A DNA stretch of 64,000 nucleotides from Beta vulgaris subsp. vulgaris. Lineage: Eukaryota; Streptophyta; Magnoliopsida; Caryophyllales; Amaranthaceae. A model generated the notes under the pieces. That model had not been told where the DNA came from and ran no database searches. It was given only the letters and a program-made list of their open reading frames with translations. Shown here one piece after another: positions 10,901 to 23,200 of this stretch. A program made the position numbers and the translations under genes. The stretch lies in NCBI RefSeq assembly GCF_026745355.1, contig NC_079208.1, positions 16,886,935 to 16,950,934 of the forward strand. Reading direction: 5' to 3'. Each line of letters begins with the position of its first letter. Within the stretch, counting starts at the first letter, position 1.

Positions 10901-13900
10901 TCAGGCAACGTTTTCTTTAGAGTTTCAGCCAATTTTTTTTAAGACTATTTTACCCATTTTGAATTATCATTAATGAATTATTAACCCACCACGACACCAA
11001 AAACCAACAATGACCCCCACCTGTGTTTCCACCACCGAGCGCCGCCACTACCTCACCGCCACCACTTGCCGACAGCAAGTCACCACTCCCACCAACCTCA
11101 CTACCCCACCACCGAGAACAATCCACAATCAACCACAACCCAAATCAAAATCCCACAAACTACAACCACCCAAAACCGAAAACCCACAAACCACAACCAC
11201 CCAAATCGAAAACCCACAATTAAAATTCGAAAACCAACAACCCACAACCACCACCCAAACCGAAAACTTACAACTCAAACCACCCAAAATCGAAAACCCA
11301 CAACCCGAATTACCAAAATGATGGAGGAGAGATAGTAGGATGAAGATGTTGTGTGGCCTTGATGGTGATTGCATGGCCTTGATCGAGATTGTGTAGACTT
11401 GGTCTTGGTTGTATGGCCTTGATCATTTATGTGCCTTGATCGTGAGAAAGAGAATAGTGATGGAGGAGTGAGGAGAGAGTGTGGCTGTGTGGGTAGGATA
11501 ATAGAATGAGGTGGTGTGGCAGGTGGGGAGTGATTTATATGGGTTAGATTAATAGTCTAAATTAGTTTTAATTAAGGGTAATCAAAGCATAGTTTATATT
11601 TATAGTAAGGGTATTTTTGTCATTCACATCATAAAAATATTTATCTGTTTTTATCAAACAGCTAAGTGTTACCGAACATATTTATATAAACAGCAGTCAA
11701 ATCCGCAGTCAAATCCTCTGAATAAAAAGTTAAAACTCTAACAGCAAACTCTAAACTCTAAAAGCTAAACTCTAAACTCTGTTTGCCAAACAGGGCCTAT
11801 GTATGGCTTTTAATCTTCTCTAATTTTTGAATTTCTTTTGCCGTACCCATGTCATACCCCATATTTTTAATTTTTTGACGTATTACATCCCTGTTCTTAT
11901 ATCTTTCGTATATCTGTCTCATAGTCTCAGTGTTAAATAGGCTTGAAATACCATATTAGCTTATAATAATCTAATGGAAGAGAAGCCTCTAACAAATAAT
12001 TTGACCAAAACCCTCCGAGTTACAAATAAAGAGTGGAAGGATTGTACTCTGACGATCCTACTATTCCTGGTTTTCTACTTTGTATATGAAAAACTCTATA
12101 GAAAACGGTTCTATATAGAAAAGAAGAGTATAAAGACTACCTTATAACAAAACCACGGTTAGACTTTATTTACATAGTGTTTGGTATTTTTTATAGTAAA
12201 GAAAAAGGAAAGGAAGGGAAGGGAAGGGAAGAGAAGAGATGGGAAAGGAAGGGAAAAGAAGGGAACTAAACTTTCTAATGTTTGGTTAACAAGAAGGAAT
12301 TTAATTAATTATATTTTTCCTCCCAAAATCCTCCAAGTTTGAGAGGAAAGATAGGGGAGATTGATTAGGTTTTCTTTCCTCTCACTTCCGTACCTTTCCA
12401 ATAACATCCCTTGTAATTTTTTTACCAAACACAGGAAAAATCTCTCTTTTCTTTCTATTTCCTTTCTTTTCCATCTGTTTCCTCCATACCAAAGAACCAA
12501 ACACTGATAATCTTTTCTTTTGACCAGCCTCTGCCTTCTCTCCAAAAGTTAAAAGACAAAAAGAGAAGTCTGAACTCCAAACTTTTCTCTTGTCCATTTT
12601 CGTCCACATTCTTCTTCAGAAACCTCACTGTACAATCCGGTATAACCTCACATACAACAGGCCTTGATAATTTCCAGTACTTTGAGAAGCTTCTCAAAGA
12701 TGGAACCATGGGTTGGCGATTCCATTGATGATATTGCAGGAGTATTTCCAAGATTTTGCTACTTTTTTGTCCATTACCTCGGCTCCGTTTGGTAGGGCGT
12801 AAAATATTTTCAGTGTAAAATAATTTTCATGGAAAACAATTTACAATGGAAAACACAATTCCAAAATAAGTTTTCCGTTGTTTGGTTCGATGTAAAAAAA
12901 ATGATGAAATGAAAGGAAAATGAAAGAGAAAGTAAGGAGGTAGTGAGAGGAGTGTACAAGAGAGAGAAGGAAAATAGTTTTCCCCTCATTTTGAAAGGAA
13001 AATGGTTTTCCATCTTTGGAAGAGAAATTTTACCCCAAGGGAAAATGGTTTTACACTCTTTTGCCAACCAAACAATGTAAAACTGAAAATAGAGGAAAAC
13101 AGTTTTCCGGGAAAACGTTTTACGCCCTACCAAACGGAGCCCTCAGCAAAAGAGGAACTTTAGGGTCAGAATTAGCAGGGAAATTTTGGAAAAAAGATTT
13201 ACACAAGCATGATGTGGCTCCAAATTTTGAATGTACATTATCTAAATTCTGAATGTACTCTGTTCTATTTTTGGATGTACACTATCCATGTTCTGAATAT
13301 ACAGTATCCTATTTTTGAATGTCCATAATCCAGTATCCTAAGCTCAAATAGTATACATTTACAAGTAAGATACACGCTCAAATAAATCAGAAGCTGATAC
13401 ACTGAAACACAATCTGTAATAGAAAATATCAGCAACTACACAAGTAACAGGCAGTTCTTATTGTTCTTGTGGAAGTTTTAGAACGTTAATTTCTCTCTTG
13501 ATTGTTTTTGGTAATGCTACGTACAATAGGACCTTTCTAGACACATTGATTGTGTTCAAACTGTTGTATTGATGGATTGAAAAAATTTTGAGATGGATAA
13601 TACTGCTATATAAAGTTTTTCCATCTGCACATTCTGAAAAGACCCGTTTTAGTTGCCTATGCATCTTTTTGACAAAAGGACGTCTAACATCTATTTTTGT
13701 TGTACAGATTTTATATACTTTCTAGCTTCTACAACCTTCCCAAAGCATCCAAGATGCTTGTTCTGGTTTTCGTACTGTCCAAATATCAGACTTCTATAGG
13801 TCGCATGTAGTTGCCTAGCTCATAACTTCTCTTTCTTGAAATTTAGGGCCTAGGAATAGTAAATGGGAGGAGTATCTTCTTTCTGTTCTAGTTCTTTTCT

Positions 13901-15064
13901 TATGGGTCTAATCAAGATAATGCAGAGGCGTGCAATTGATTATTTGATGAGATGATGATTTGATCAAGCGCTTGTTTTTAAGTTTACAATGGAAACATGT
14001 TTATACTTTATTAGTGCATCTTTTCTCCAATCTTCTGCTGGATTCATTAGCTTGCCTAGCTCTTGTAATATCTAGTCATGCTGCTGGAGCATCAGATATT
14101 TTCCTATACCGCACATTCACACGACTACTTGGTCAAGGATAGTGCAGGATAGTTCGTCCTCCCTTCTCACGCTGGTTGACGGTGGTGTGGTGGGGAATGG
14201 ACTTTCGGTTCATGTACCTTACTAATGGAGCTTCTGAAAATACTTTTTAAGATCCTATGAAAATGTTTAATGTCATTTTGATTTTGCTTATTCTTCTTAG
14301 TATGCATTGATTTGGACCATGGATAATTATATCTAGATCAAAGACGTTGATGTGTTTACTGTTTAGCATGAGAAAGTTATTTTAATTCTTAATTTTATTC
14401 CTTATCCTAATGGTAAGAAAGACTATTGGCAAGACATCAACTCTCATAGTTTCTTAGTGCAGTATTTGCCATTTGGCAGTAGGCGAAAAGTTCAGGGGAT
14501 CCGCACCCCAAACACCCTCACTTGGCAAGATTTAAAGCTAAGATTGAAAGTAAGAGCCTTCCCTTGTAATAAAGCGTTGCTTAGTACCTGGAAAAAGTTA
14601 CTGTGAACAAAGTATTGTTGATGTGATTGCAATTTCACCTGTTGGGACTGTCTTATAAAAAGTAATGTACAATTGATTAATAGAATGTTTGACTCTCAGC
14701 CAGATAAATGACCATGACAGTCGTGGTTCAAACATGAGAAACAATCCAGATATGTCTTCGCTTAGCTGCATTGCCATGTTGGCTGATACAATTTTCTTTA
14801 ACATGCAGATTCTTTAACAATGCATACTATGCCAAAGTTGGAGGAATCAACACTTCAGAAATGAACAGATTGGAGATGAAATTACTGTTTGGCGTCGATT
14901 TTAGACTACAAGTTAACGTAGAGACATTTAGGAGATATTGTTTGCTATTGGACAAAGAAGTTGGAGAATGTGAACTCGACTGGCCGATGAAGGCATGTTG
15001 GGTTAAAGAGAGTTGGTCTAGTAAAGACACTGAATTTCCACGCAAGACTCCTGTTGCCAGATGA
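7912..15064 (+). CDS. P/U-type cyclin (PHO80-like cyclin), three coding exons
   Basis: Plant P/U-type cyclins resemble yeast PHO80 and bind A-type cyclin-dependent kinases in the nucleus. Coding exons are 7912-7941 (10 codons, donor GTGAGT), 9531-9943 (acceptor GTACAG, donor GTAAGT) and 14809-15064 (acceptor ATGCAG, stop TGA). Splice phases agree and the product is 232 aa, normal for the family. The cyclin box covers roughly residues 75-190. Diagnostic stretches are FHGRSTPPVSIKQYIDRM, CSPSCFVVAYIYVDR, NVHRLLVTSVMVAAKF and, across the last intron, NNAYYAKVGG. The N-terminal IYNKLGL motif and C-terminal basic tail point to the U3;1/P1;1-like branch. The first exon is inferred from splice-site phase alone. 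Intron 1 holds a Stowaway MITE, and intron 2 (9944-14808) several insertions. A CT-rich leader lies at 7680-7900. Confidence 0.88.
8565..8716. mobile_element. Stowaway MITE in cyclin intron 1
   Basis: This 152-bp element has the termini CTCCCTCTGTCTCATTTTGG and, at the other end, the inverted counterpart ending GAGACGAAGGGAG. It is flanked by the TA target duplication (8563-8564 and 8717-8718). TIR and TSD are those of Stowaway/Tc1-mariner MITEs. Confidence 0.9.
10445..11876. repeat. Tandem duplication (186-bp unit), second copy split by a transposon
   Basis: Copy 1 is 10445-10630, starting GACGTCTTGGGGATGGATCC. Copy 2 starts identically at 10631, runs to 10747, is interrupted by the element at 10748-11797 and resumes (TATGTATGGCTTTTAATC) to about 11876. 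Small indels and substitutions separate the copies. The duplication lies in intron 2 of the cyclin gene and predates the insertion. Confidence 0.85.
10748..11797. mobile_element. Non-autonomous PIF/Harbinger-like DNA transposon
   Basis: The termini are GGCCCTGTTTGG and CCAAACAGGGCC, 12-bp perfect inverted repeats extended imperfectly by AACAG. The uninterrupted sister copy at 10551-10570 reads GTGACTATGTATGG, so the target duplication is TAT under this reading (flank and end bases are ambiguous by up to 2 bp). TIR and 3-bp TSD fit PIF/Harbinger (Tourist-type) better than hAT or Mutator. There is no transposase. The middle (11010-11330) is a CCACAACCACCCAAAACCGAAAA-type low-complexity tract. 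Confidence 0.75.
12176..12505. mobile_element. Probable MITE in cyclin intron 2
   Basis: This 330-bp block begins AGTGTTTGGT and ends ACCAAACACT (10-bp inverted ends). The left half is purine-rich (GGGAAGGGAAGAGAAG) and the right half pyrimidine-rich, so the element could fold on itself. A clear target duplication was not found, and the family is unassigned. Confidence 0.5.
12781..13141. mobile_element. MITE with 24-bp perfect TIR
   Basis: The left end GGCTCCGTTTGGTAGGGCGT is mirrored exactly at the right end (ACGCCCTACCAAACGGAGCC), and the match extends through AAAA/TTTT. It is flanked by the 3-bp duplication CTC (12778-12780 and 13142-13144). Length 361 bp, no coding capacity. TIR style and 3-bp TSD place it with PIF/Harbinger-type MITEs. 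Confidence 0.85.
13225..13345. repeat. Short degenerate repeat, unit like TTTTGAATGTACANTATCC
   Basis: About five imperfect units of 20-28 bp occur in tandem (TTTTGAATGTACATTATC, TTCTGAATGTACTCTG, TTTTGGATGTACACTATCC, TTCTGAATATACAGTATCC, TTTTGAATGTCCATAATCC). It is intronic with no further structure. Confidence 0.6.
13346..14808. other. Rest of cyclin intron 2, nothing recognised
   Basis: AT-rich intronic sequence. Short open frames at 13458-13664 and 13960-14142 have no recognisable domains and no conserved exon edges. Confidence 0.5.
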
Positions 15065-15434
15065 CCCAACTTGGTCAATCCAATTGTATTATCAATGAAG
15101 TGTATTAGTAGGAGTAGATGTGTCCCAAACCATGTACAGTCGTCCAGCATTGGCAGCAAAGCATAGTTTGAGGCATCGCCAATTATATGGAACGTCCATC
15201 TGTGAGCTCTTCAATCCTATCTGATTGTAATCACATGTCAAAAATATCGCTTCTTGTTTTATTTTCTTATTCCTCATATCATAAATTTTTTGCTACTCAT
15301 GATTTCCTTCATTTGTAAAACTGTCATGAGATATAAATATATATATATAGGAAGGCGTCCACGAATTGTATTTTCTTTTCATTATATAACAGAGCATAGT
15401 TTTGATTTGTGTTTGTAATAGTTGTTTATATTTA

Positions 15435-16078
15435 ATAGTTCCCTAGCTATCTCCCTTCTATCTCCTGCAGAAGAAGAAATTTCAGAATCATTCGCTCGAC
15501 GGTGACTTGGGTTAGGCTTCCCCTACCATAGGTTGTCGGCGAGCCTCCCCTCCCTCCTCTCTGCTTCCTTCAATACCTCCCAGAACCACCGTTGCTGGTT
15601 GCCTATGGTATTTTAGATCTGATTCTGTGGTGGGTTTTCGTTTATCTTAGGTATTTTAAAATAGTTCTCTCCATTGTTATGATGGTTGTCGTCTCCCATT
15701 CTTTCGTTGTGGGTTACTTTCTCTCATTTGTTGTGGGTTATTCTCCTCCAAATGTTGGTGGGGTTGTCTTCTTTCATATCATTCATATCATTGGAGAGTT
15801 CATATGGTTAGTTGGAATGAAGATTTGGAGTTTCAAAATTATTCTGTGTTTCAAAGCTATACAAGAGATGGCTAGTGCTACAGTTGGAAAAGATGCTTTG
15901 ACATTGAACAAAAATCACTTTGTAGTTCATACAGCGGGGCGGAAGCGATGCTATTAGTAGATTTATGAAAAAAAATTGATGTTTTAGATCTTATGTCTTT
16001 TTGTTATGGGCTTTGTAAGACCGTTTGGCGTATTATCAGTGATATATATCTTGCCTTTTTGGCTATAAAAAAAACATG
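15435..16078 (+). mobile_element. Poly(A)-tailed retroposon (truncated LINE or SINE-like)
   Basis: The insert ends in TTGCCTTTTTGGCTATAAAAAAAAC, typical of non-LTR retroposon tails. It is flanked by an imperfect target duplication, GTTGTTTATATTTA (15421-15434) and GTTGTTTAACATTTA (16079-16093). It lies about 370 bp after the cyclin stop codon, so it may fall in or near the 3' untranslated region. The open frame at 15592-15957 inside it shows no reverse transcriptase motif. Confidence 0.55.
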
Positions 16079-16269
16079 GTTGTTTAACATTTAGTCAATG
16101 AAAATTAATAACTTATAGTCTCTATTGCATTACAATATATAGTTTGTTTTGCTTCCTAAAATATAATAGAGGCTCTTCGGCTAGGTGGTTATCTAATGAT
16201 TAATATGTAGTTAAGAGAAGATCAAGGATTCACAATCTCTGTTACATGGGAATTTTCGAATGGCCTTTT

Positions 16270-16947
16270 TGATCTGATTATCAAACTATGAAGTCTAATA
16301 ATCTAAGTTTTACTTCCAAGATTTCGAACAACTTATGAGAAACTCGAACCAAGATATGAATTTAATCAAGAACACTCCTGAACCTTGATTAAAGACTCTA
16401 AACACCCTTAAAATCACTCCTGAAATTAAGTTGTTTAACACTAAGTATTCAACACTCCTGAAGAATAATTAATGGTTTCAATTGTAAGCAACTAAGCACA
16501 CAATCAAGAAGAATGAAATAACTCTAAAAATCTGTCTCGGTTTATTGAAGAATTCGAACCCCTTTATATAGGGTACAACCTATGCTACTTTAACTAGGAA
16601 AACATAAACTTATCCTACTCCTACTTTACTTTAGACTCCTAATTAGACTCCAAAAGATAACATGTACAAACCACATGTTTATTCCTATTATAAAATCTAT
16701 CTACTACTAAAATTCTAACTTAACTATAATTCTAATCCTATTAGGAATCCTAATCCAACTAGGATTTGGATTTCTAACTTAACTAGAATTCATAAACTAA
16801 TATACTCCTAACAAAACTAGGAGTTCTAATCCTACTAGGATTAGGAAACAACCAACCTCTTAATAATCTAAAATTTAAAACTCCTAAATTACATAGAATT
16901 CTAACAGATTTAGAATACTACATAATTACCATTTCTCATACGCATCA
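16270..16947 (-). repeat. 3' LTR of the non-autonomous element
   Basis: 678 bp, TG...CA on the + strand reading, next to the polypurine tract. It is nearly identical to the LTR at 18140-18816. Confidence 0.93.
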
Positions 16948-17705
16948 TACTCCCCTTCTTCGAAAAAACTTGTCCTCAAGTTTATTGTGATCCATGAAAT
17001 CATCCAAATCAAGCGTTTAGCAATATACACCATGAACATGTGGCGTCGTTCATCACCCTCTTCAGCTGCACAAAATCTTAGGTTTTCCAAACCTTGATTT
17101 GTCCCTAGTCGCAATTTATCCCTTCTAACAAACACATGTAAAACCTTGGGAAAACCACGATCATCAGCAACACTAGGCACCAAAGTTAAAGAAATATTAA
17201 CTAAAGGCTCATATTTCTGCAAATCAACATTAGGTACCACTACTTCCTCATGAGAAACTTCAAAGTTCAAATCTTTATCCTTAGAACAAGAAAAAATTTC
17301 GATCTTTTCTTCATCCTCAACAATAGGAAGTTGTTGTTTTTCTTCATGTTGTCTCTCTTGAAGTTTTTGGACCAAATCATTCATTTCTTTAAACGTCGCC
17401 ATTAGTCTAGCCAAGTTTTCTTTTTCCTCAGTTTGTGACTTTGCTAGTGCTTGCATAGCCATGGCAAGCTCTTCCATCTCGGATGTCATGGTTAAATGGT
17501 CTTTGATGGTTGCTACTCCTTTATTGAACTTCAAGAATGGATCTTGGACGTCAAAGATGTCATCTTGGACATGAAAGATTGATTCTTGTATGTAAAAAAG
17601 TGTAATCTTGGATGTATAACCACTTCTTGAACCTTGTTTTGTATCACCAACTAAGAACTCCGTAACTTCCTTAAAACAAATCCAAACCTTATGAAATTTT
17701 GACAC
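16948..17705 (-). CDS. Internal protein of non-autonomous LTR element
   Basis: An open frame of about 250 codons fills most of the internal region. Residues about 75-130 form an acidic, Glu/Gln-rich coiled-coil stretch (SEMEELAMAMQALAKSQTEE and following). There is no zinc knuckle, protease, RT or integrase motif. The C-terminal end, LRTSFFEEGEYD, runs through the polypurine tract into the LTR. Plant gypsy polyproteins often end with a similar phrase (LRTNPFEEG-type), which is my reason for calling the element gypsy-derived. A second small frame, 17916-18107 (-), sits nearer the PBS and may be the start of the same product. Function is unknown; a Gag-like structural role is only a guess. Confidence 0.5.
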
Positions 17706-18139
17706 AATCTAGATTTGTATGTTTTAAGATTCCAGTTAAAATTTCGTAGCCAAATTCGTTCTCAAGTTCTGGAAATCCTCGTTTTAATATCGCTGTTCTT
17801 GATTCCAGCGATTCTTGCACGACTTTAAAGAAGAGTCTCGAAACTTATCAAATCTCCTCGCAACTTTATGAAATTTTAACACAATAAACTAGACAGGATG
17901 TAGTCCAGTTTAGGATCAAAAATCATCAAAAAACTCGAAATATTCTGGGAGTTCGAGTCGTTCAAAGATCACCTTAAGTTCTTGCGAAACTGCCAGAAAT
18001 TTTCGCCTAATGTCGAGGGCTGTTGCGGCTTCGTCTCTCGTCCAAATTCGATGAAATTTTAACACAATACTCTCATATATGTCTAATATGTGTCCACCAA
18101 ATTTCACGTCAAAATTCGTCTTCTAGCTCTGATACCACT

Positions 18140-18816
18140 TGATCTGATTATCAAACTATGAAGTCTAATAATCTAAGTTTTACTTCCAAGATTTCGAACA
18201 ACTTATGAGAAACTCGAACCAAGATATGAATTTAATCAAGAACACTCCTGAACCTTGATTAAAGACTCTAAACACCCTTAAAATCACTCCTGAAATTAAG
18301 TTGTTTAACACTAAGTATTCAACACTCCTGAAGAATAATTAATGGTTTCAATTGTAAGCAACTAAGCACACAATCAAGAAGAATGAAATAACTCTAAAAA
18401 TCTGTCTCAGTTTATTGAAGAATTCGAACCCCTTTATATAGGGTACAACCTATGCTACTTTAACTAGGAAAACATAAACTTATCCTACTCCTACTTTACT
18501 TTAGACTCCTAATTAGACTCCAAAAGATAACATGTACAAACCACATGTTTATCCTATTATAAAATCTATCTACTACTAAAATTCTAACTTAACTATAATT
18601 CTAATCCTATTAGGAATCCTAATCCAACTAGGATTTGGATTTCTAACTTAACTAGAATTCATAAACTAATATACTCCTAACAAAACTAGGAGTTCTAATC
18701 CTACTAGGATTAGGAAACAACCAACCTCTTAATAATCTAAAATTTAAAACTCCTAAATTACATAGAATTCTAACAGATTTAGAATACTACATAATTACCA
18801 TTTCTCATACGCATCA
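18140..18816 (-). repeat. 5' LTR of the non-autonomous element
   Basis: 677 bp, next to the primer-binding site at 18126-18137 (minus). It differs from the partner LTR by A for G in CTGTCTCAG and by a missing T in TTTATCCTATT. Confidence 0.93.
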
Positions 18817-18821
18817 CTTTT

Positions 18822-20279
18822 GCACTACTCTCATGCATAGTTTTAAAGAAGATTAAAGAAATATGGAAGCATGCAATTGACGCAAAAGAAAAGGCTAAGA
18901 GCGACCCAATGAGAAAGGACTTCGCTGTAAAATTGACTTATAATCCATTCCAGCAAAAAAACATCATCTTCTGGAATTTCAAAGTTTTGGTTACTTGCCT
19001 TGTCCTCATTTCAATCATAGTTTCTCCTAACCTATAAACAACCTATCAAACTATCTGGTCTTTCATAAGACAAGGTTTAAAAGTAAACAGAATGTTTCTT
19101 CACATGGATGGATATCAGTATGAGAAAAATTTACAAGAGACAGAAGCATATTACATTATAATATCAACACTATGGCACGCTATAACGCTATAATCTTGGA
19201 CCCTTGAATTTGATCCATGTATTTGTACCAGACATGTACAGTAGCATTCGCAAGCGGGCCAGTCTGCAACATATGTCAGCTGCACACATTAACAATGGTT
19301 GAACTCAGAATCAGGAGATGAGCCACACCCCGGGGGGGGGGGGGGAATCAAGTTTCCCAGGCAGAAAACAGATAACAGGAGTCAAAATGTTGAGCTTCAA
19401 GAAATATGGGAAGAATAAATACGAGGGATCTCCTCATGCATAGAGGAATTTCTAATCCTGGATCAAATATGATATTAACAATACATATGATTCATTCAAT
19501 TGTCACCCTGATAGAATACAGCTATCGACAAAGTAAACTTCAGAAGAAAATATGGGATGTGAAGTGCTGGAGGTTGAATCAAATACTAATGGAAAAATAA
19601 AGATCTTCAAAGCATCCAAAAGATATCAGAAGAATGATCACGGACAAAGAAAAAGATAGGAAAAAGAATTTTTTTAAAAAGAGTCAGGAAGTTCTGCATA
19701 AGAAAAGGAAAAGTGACATGCTCTGCATAAACAAATTCATCTAAACCACAAGAACTAATGCTTTAAGATCGGAATGGCCATGTCAAAGATAAAGGGGAAA
19801 CATGAGAGTGACAAAGATTCCAAGATTTATAGAAGAATGTAACTAATGGACAAAGGAGGGTAAGAGCGTGCCAATGGCTGTAAAACCTGCAGTAGCAGAT
19901 ATGCTGCACTATGATTCAGTCACACTACGAAGTATGGACCCCATATGGAGAGCTAGCCACTCAGACTATAATTATTATGAAATATATTTGCCAATATAGT
20001 TATAAGTTATAACTAACAGGGGGGATAAGGCCTCTAATACCCTTGTTTAGCAAACTGTAGTTATACTCTGGGTAATGAGCAGTGACGACATTTCTCTCTG
20101 TTAATTGCCTAACTTTTAGGCCATTAGCTGGGCTATGTATTTAATGGTATAGAATTTCAGAGCAAGTATTTGAAGTTTACTTTTTGATTCTGAGTTATAA
20201 TCAAAGATATCCAAGTTGTATGAGATAATGCTTACTAAAAATAGCGCAATAACACCATAAGCGAAACCAAGAATATATT
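18822..20279. other. Intergenic/3' flank of TRB; no gene recognised
   Basis: No supported exon. A run of 14 G at 19332-19345 stands alone in AT-rich DNA. The last 100-200 bp before 20280 probably encode the 3' untranslated region of the TRB gene on the minus strand. Confidence 0.5.
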
Positions 20280-23200
20280 TTACCATGCACGAAGTTTCCG
20301 ACAATTTAATGCCTTGGCTGCAGCTTCAGCAAAAACTTGTGCAGCCTCTGCTTCAGCTTCTGCAGCTTCAGCTTCCCTTGCTGCCTTTTCAGCTTCCGCA
20401 ATAGCAGCTTCAGCTTCAGCAACTGCTCGCGCAGCCATGGCAGCAGCTTTATGAGGTGACATGCTTTTCAACTTCTCCAATTCTGCAACAACCTCCGATC
20501 TAGTGAAAATTTTAAGTTCCTTGTTTTCTGGCCTAGGAAGGTCCTTATGTTTGCTTTCCGATGCATCTCTTATATTCTCAGACGAAGGTAAGCTTGCAGA
20601 AATCCTATACCTGTGCTTTATCTGGCACAGTTAAAATGAATACCAACAGTTAGTGGATTCATTCACACAAAGTGGCTAAACCAGTACAACTATAAACAGA
20701 ACCTGACATTTAACATGTATCCCATTGGACGTGGATGCTCACAAAAAATCTTTCGAATATTTAACAAGTGATGCAAATCCAGGTCAGCCCTAGAAAATGT
20801 ATCAATTAGGGGTATTAAAAGCTTAACTCTGGCATCTGGCCATCAAACAGAGAAGTGCTACAGTGAAACAAAGCAATATAAACAAAAGACAACAGGATGT
20901 CAGAACCTAAACGAACTAATGGAGACATTCTCAAACAAAAAAAACAAAGCATTCACAGAAATCCTTATAAGAAGACACCGAACTTGAACTGAAAATGCAA
21001 TTGATAGCTTCGCACGACCAAAAAACAAAGAATCAAATTACGCATTTCAATGCACATATATGCACTACATGCAAACACTAATATCATAGATAAAGTAACC
21101 TCACATCTTATTTGTATATATATTTATTTAGTCATTATCGCCTTCAGCAGTCTCCACAGTTTAACTACATTTAAAGAAGCCCATGGTACTTTATAATCTA
21201 GCCTTAAACTTTTTAGCTTTGAGGCGAACAGTAAAAGGCATTGAAAGAAACTCCGAATGCGAACAAACCGGAATGTGCAGCTTAGTCAAGTAGAATATGA
21301 CAGGCAAGCAACTCAAATTCAGAAACTATGTGTTGCTTGTTGCCAACTATAGACAAGTACCCCTTTCTAATACAATCATGTCTTCCTACAAGAACTCATT
21401 TTCAACAATCCTCACCTTCAATAATTGGCCGCTTGATGTCATGAACTTCAATTTTGAACCCAATAATTTACTGAGATTTGGAGGTGCCCCATGCCGCTCC
21501 TACCAGAAAAAACATGTAATAACACCAGTAATATGTTAGAATTATCAACTCAGAAGCCTTCCCATCACAGACATAGATAATTTTGCAGCAGCTCAAAATA
21601 TTTCTGTGTAGAGCATATAAGCAATATATACAAGATGCTTCCAAATACAGATTATTATAGTAATGGACAGCACCAAGAAAACAAATAACCAAAGATAAGG
21701 GCAATTTCCGTTTTAAAGATAAGATTTGATTCGATTCGATTCCATATTAGGATTCCTATGACAGTTGGATTCTCTTAACTCTACTGACTACACTCATTAT
21801 AACATCCGATTTCCCAAATAATTACACCCTTTGTCCCTAGATTACTTCTCTAATTTTTGGTTGTGTGGAGATGATGAGAGACAAATTGGTGCGCCAAATG
21901 TAGTGGGTGAGAGAGTATAATGGTGGATCCTCAGTCATTTTTTGTATGGAACGGTATAATAGAGACATTCCAAAGAGGAAATGGGGCAAACAAAAAGGCA
22001 CAGGGAGCACCAAGCAACGATTAAACATTGAAAATATTGCCCGAAACCAGTGACACGTCAAGACCATGGTCCAAACGTGCACTCGTGTAATTTTGCACAA
22101 AGGTACCCGTAACATTCAAGTTCTATGGTTAACCACTTGCTCCTTTGACCAAGCTTTTTTATTTGAAAAAATCCACAATATCCATTGTTCACAATATTGC
22201 TTTGCCATTTAAAACTCATTCAAACAAAGAACTGGGTGGTAGATTGATAACAAAAAATCCAGAAGGTTGAATGGAGAAAAGGAACTTTTGCTGAATTAGC
22301 ATAAAAAACAGGTGGCTTTGGATGGATCTCTTGGAAAGCATTTCAGCTTATTTTAGAAAGAGTTTTATGCATTACCCAAATTTGTGTTCATATTAGCATG
22401 CCGGACTTAATTTAACAGATCAAAAGTATTCGAAGAATCTGCGTTGTTGGCGAGTCGAGTTGAGCAACTCGATACTCGACTCGAAAACTCGTGAGAAGCT
22501 CGAAAACCCATTTATCAATAGCAATATACCTAAATTCAACAATTTTCTACCTTAGGGTTGCTTTTAACATGAGACACTTGCAAAATACTTGAAATCTACT
22601 CAGTCAAAACTCGACCCGGTCAAAGCTCAACTCAGTCAAAGCTCGGTCAAACTCAACTCGAGTGAGCCCGACTCGAAATGCTAACGAGTCGAGCTAGCTC
22701 AAACAAAGTCGCATCATTTACACCCCCTACTTTGCACAATTCAACGGCTAGCGCAATAAAATAATTATTCAAACCTGGGTCCACCAAGAATGTGCAGATT
22801 CTTAATTTCATGTTTACTCGTCATGTATCACTTTCTACTTTTTACTAAAAAAAAAGCCTCGTTACTGATTGGCAGCACTAATGCCCCACAGGCCACAAGT
22901 ACACCCTGTGCGGGCTTTACCTAAGTTAAAGCCAACTTCTTTACCATGGCTCCTTCCCTTTTTCCTTGACTTAGGAATGACTTCTAGATCATGGCTTGCC
23001 CTCCCCTTCTCACCCCCTCTCTTCTCTCTGTCTCCTTTAATAGCCAGTTATCTGCTGGAAATTAAAAAGTGGTGGCAGAATGGCTGGCATCCACCAGCTG
23101 GTGGAGAACCTTGAAGATAAATATATGGAAAAAACTCACAAACGGTGGTTTTGTTGAGCAACACAGAGTGACTATAAAAATGGTGGCGATCCAGGTAATT

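Larger units (their letters stand above)
16270..18816 (-). mobile_element. Complete non-autonomous Ty3/gypsy-derived LTR element
   Basis: Two LTRs (16270-16947 and 18140-18816) start TGATCTG and end GCATCA, and the whole is bounded by the 5-bp TSD CTTTT (16265-16269 and 18817-18821). The primer-binding site TGGTATCAGAGC (initiator Met tRNA) reads on the minus strand at 18137-18126, two bases inside the right LTR. A polypurine tract (AAGAAGGGGAGTA on minus) abuts the left LTR. The element therefore runs on the minus strand. The internal region is only 1192 bp and has no protease, RT or integrase. I saw two LTR differences (one substitution and one single-base indel), so the insertion is recent. 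Confidence 0.93.

Noticed and set aside
11010..11374. Overlapping Pro/Thr-rich and Gly-rich frames in four phases
   Set aside because: All come from a CCACAACC-type low-complexity tract inside a transposon; no frame is preferred.
12309..13252. Several open frames of 60-107 codons in cyclin intron 2
   Set aside because: They lie inside two MITEs and read through their inverted ends.
15592..15957. 121-codon hydrophobic frame
   Set aside because: Inside the poly(A) retroposon, no known domain, most likely chance.
19332..19345. Isolated run of 14 G as a possible regulatory or quadruplex site
   Set aside because: One homopolymer in AT-rich DNA is not a quadruplex motif and may be a sequencing artefact.
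20280..20480. Ala/Glu-rich small protein as a gene of its own
   Set aside because: It is the C-terminal coiled coil in the last exon of TRB.
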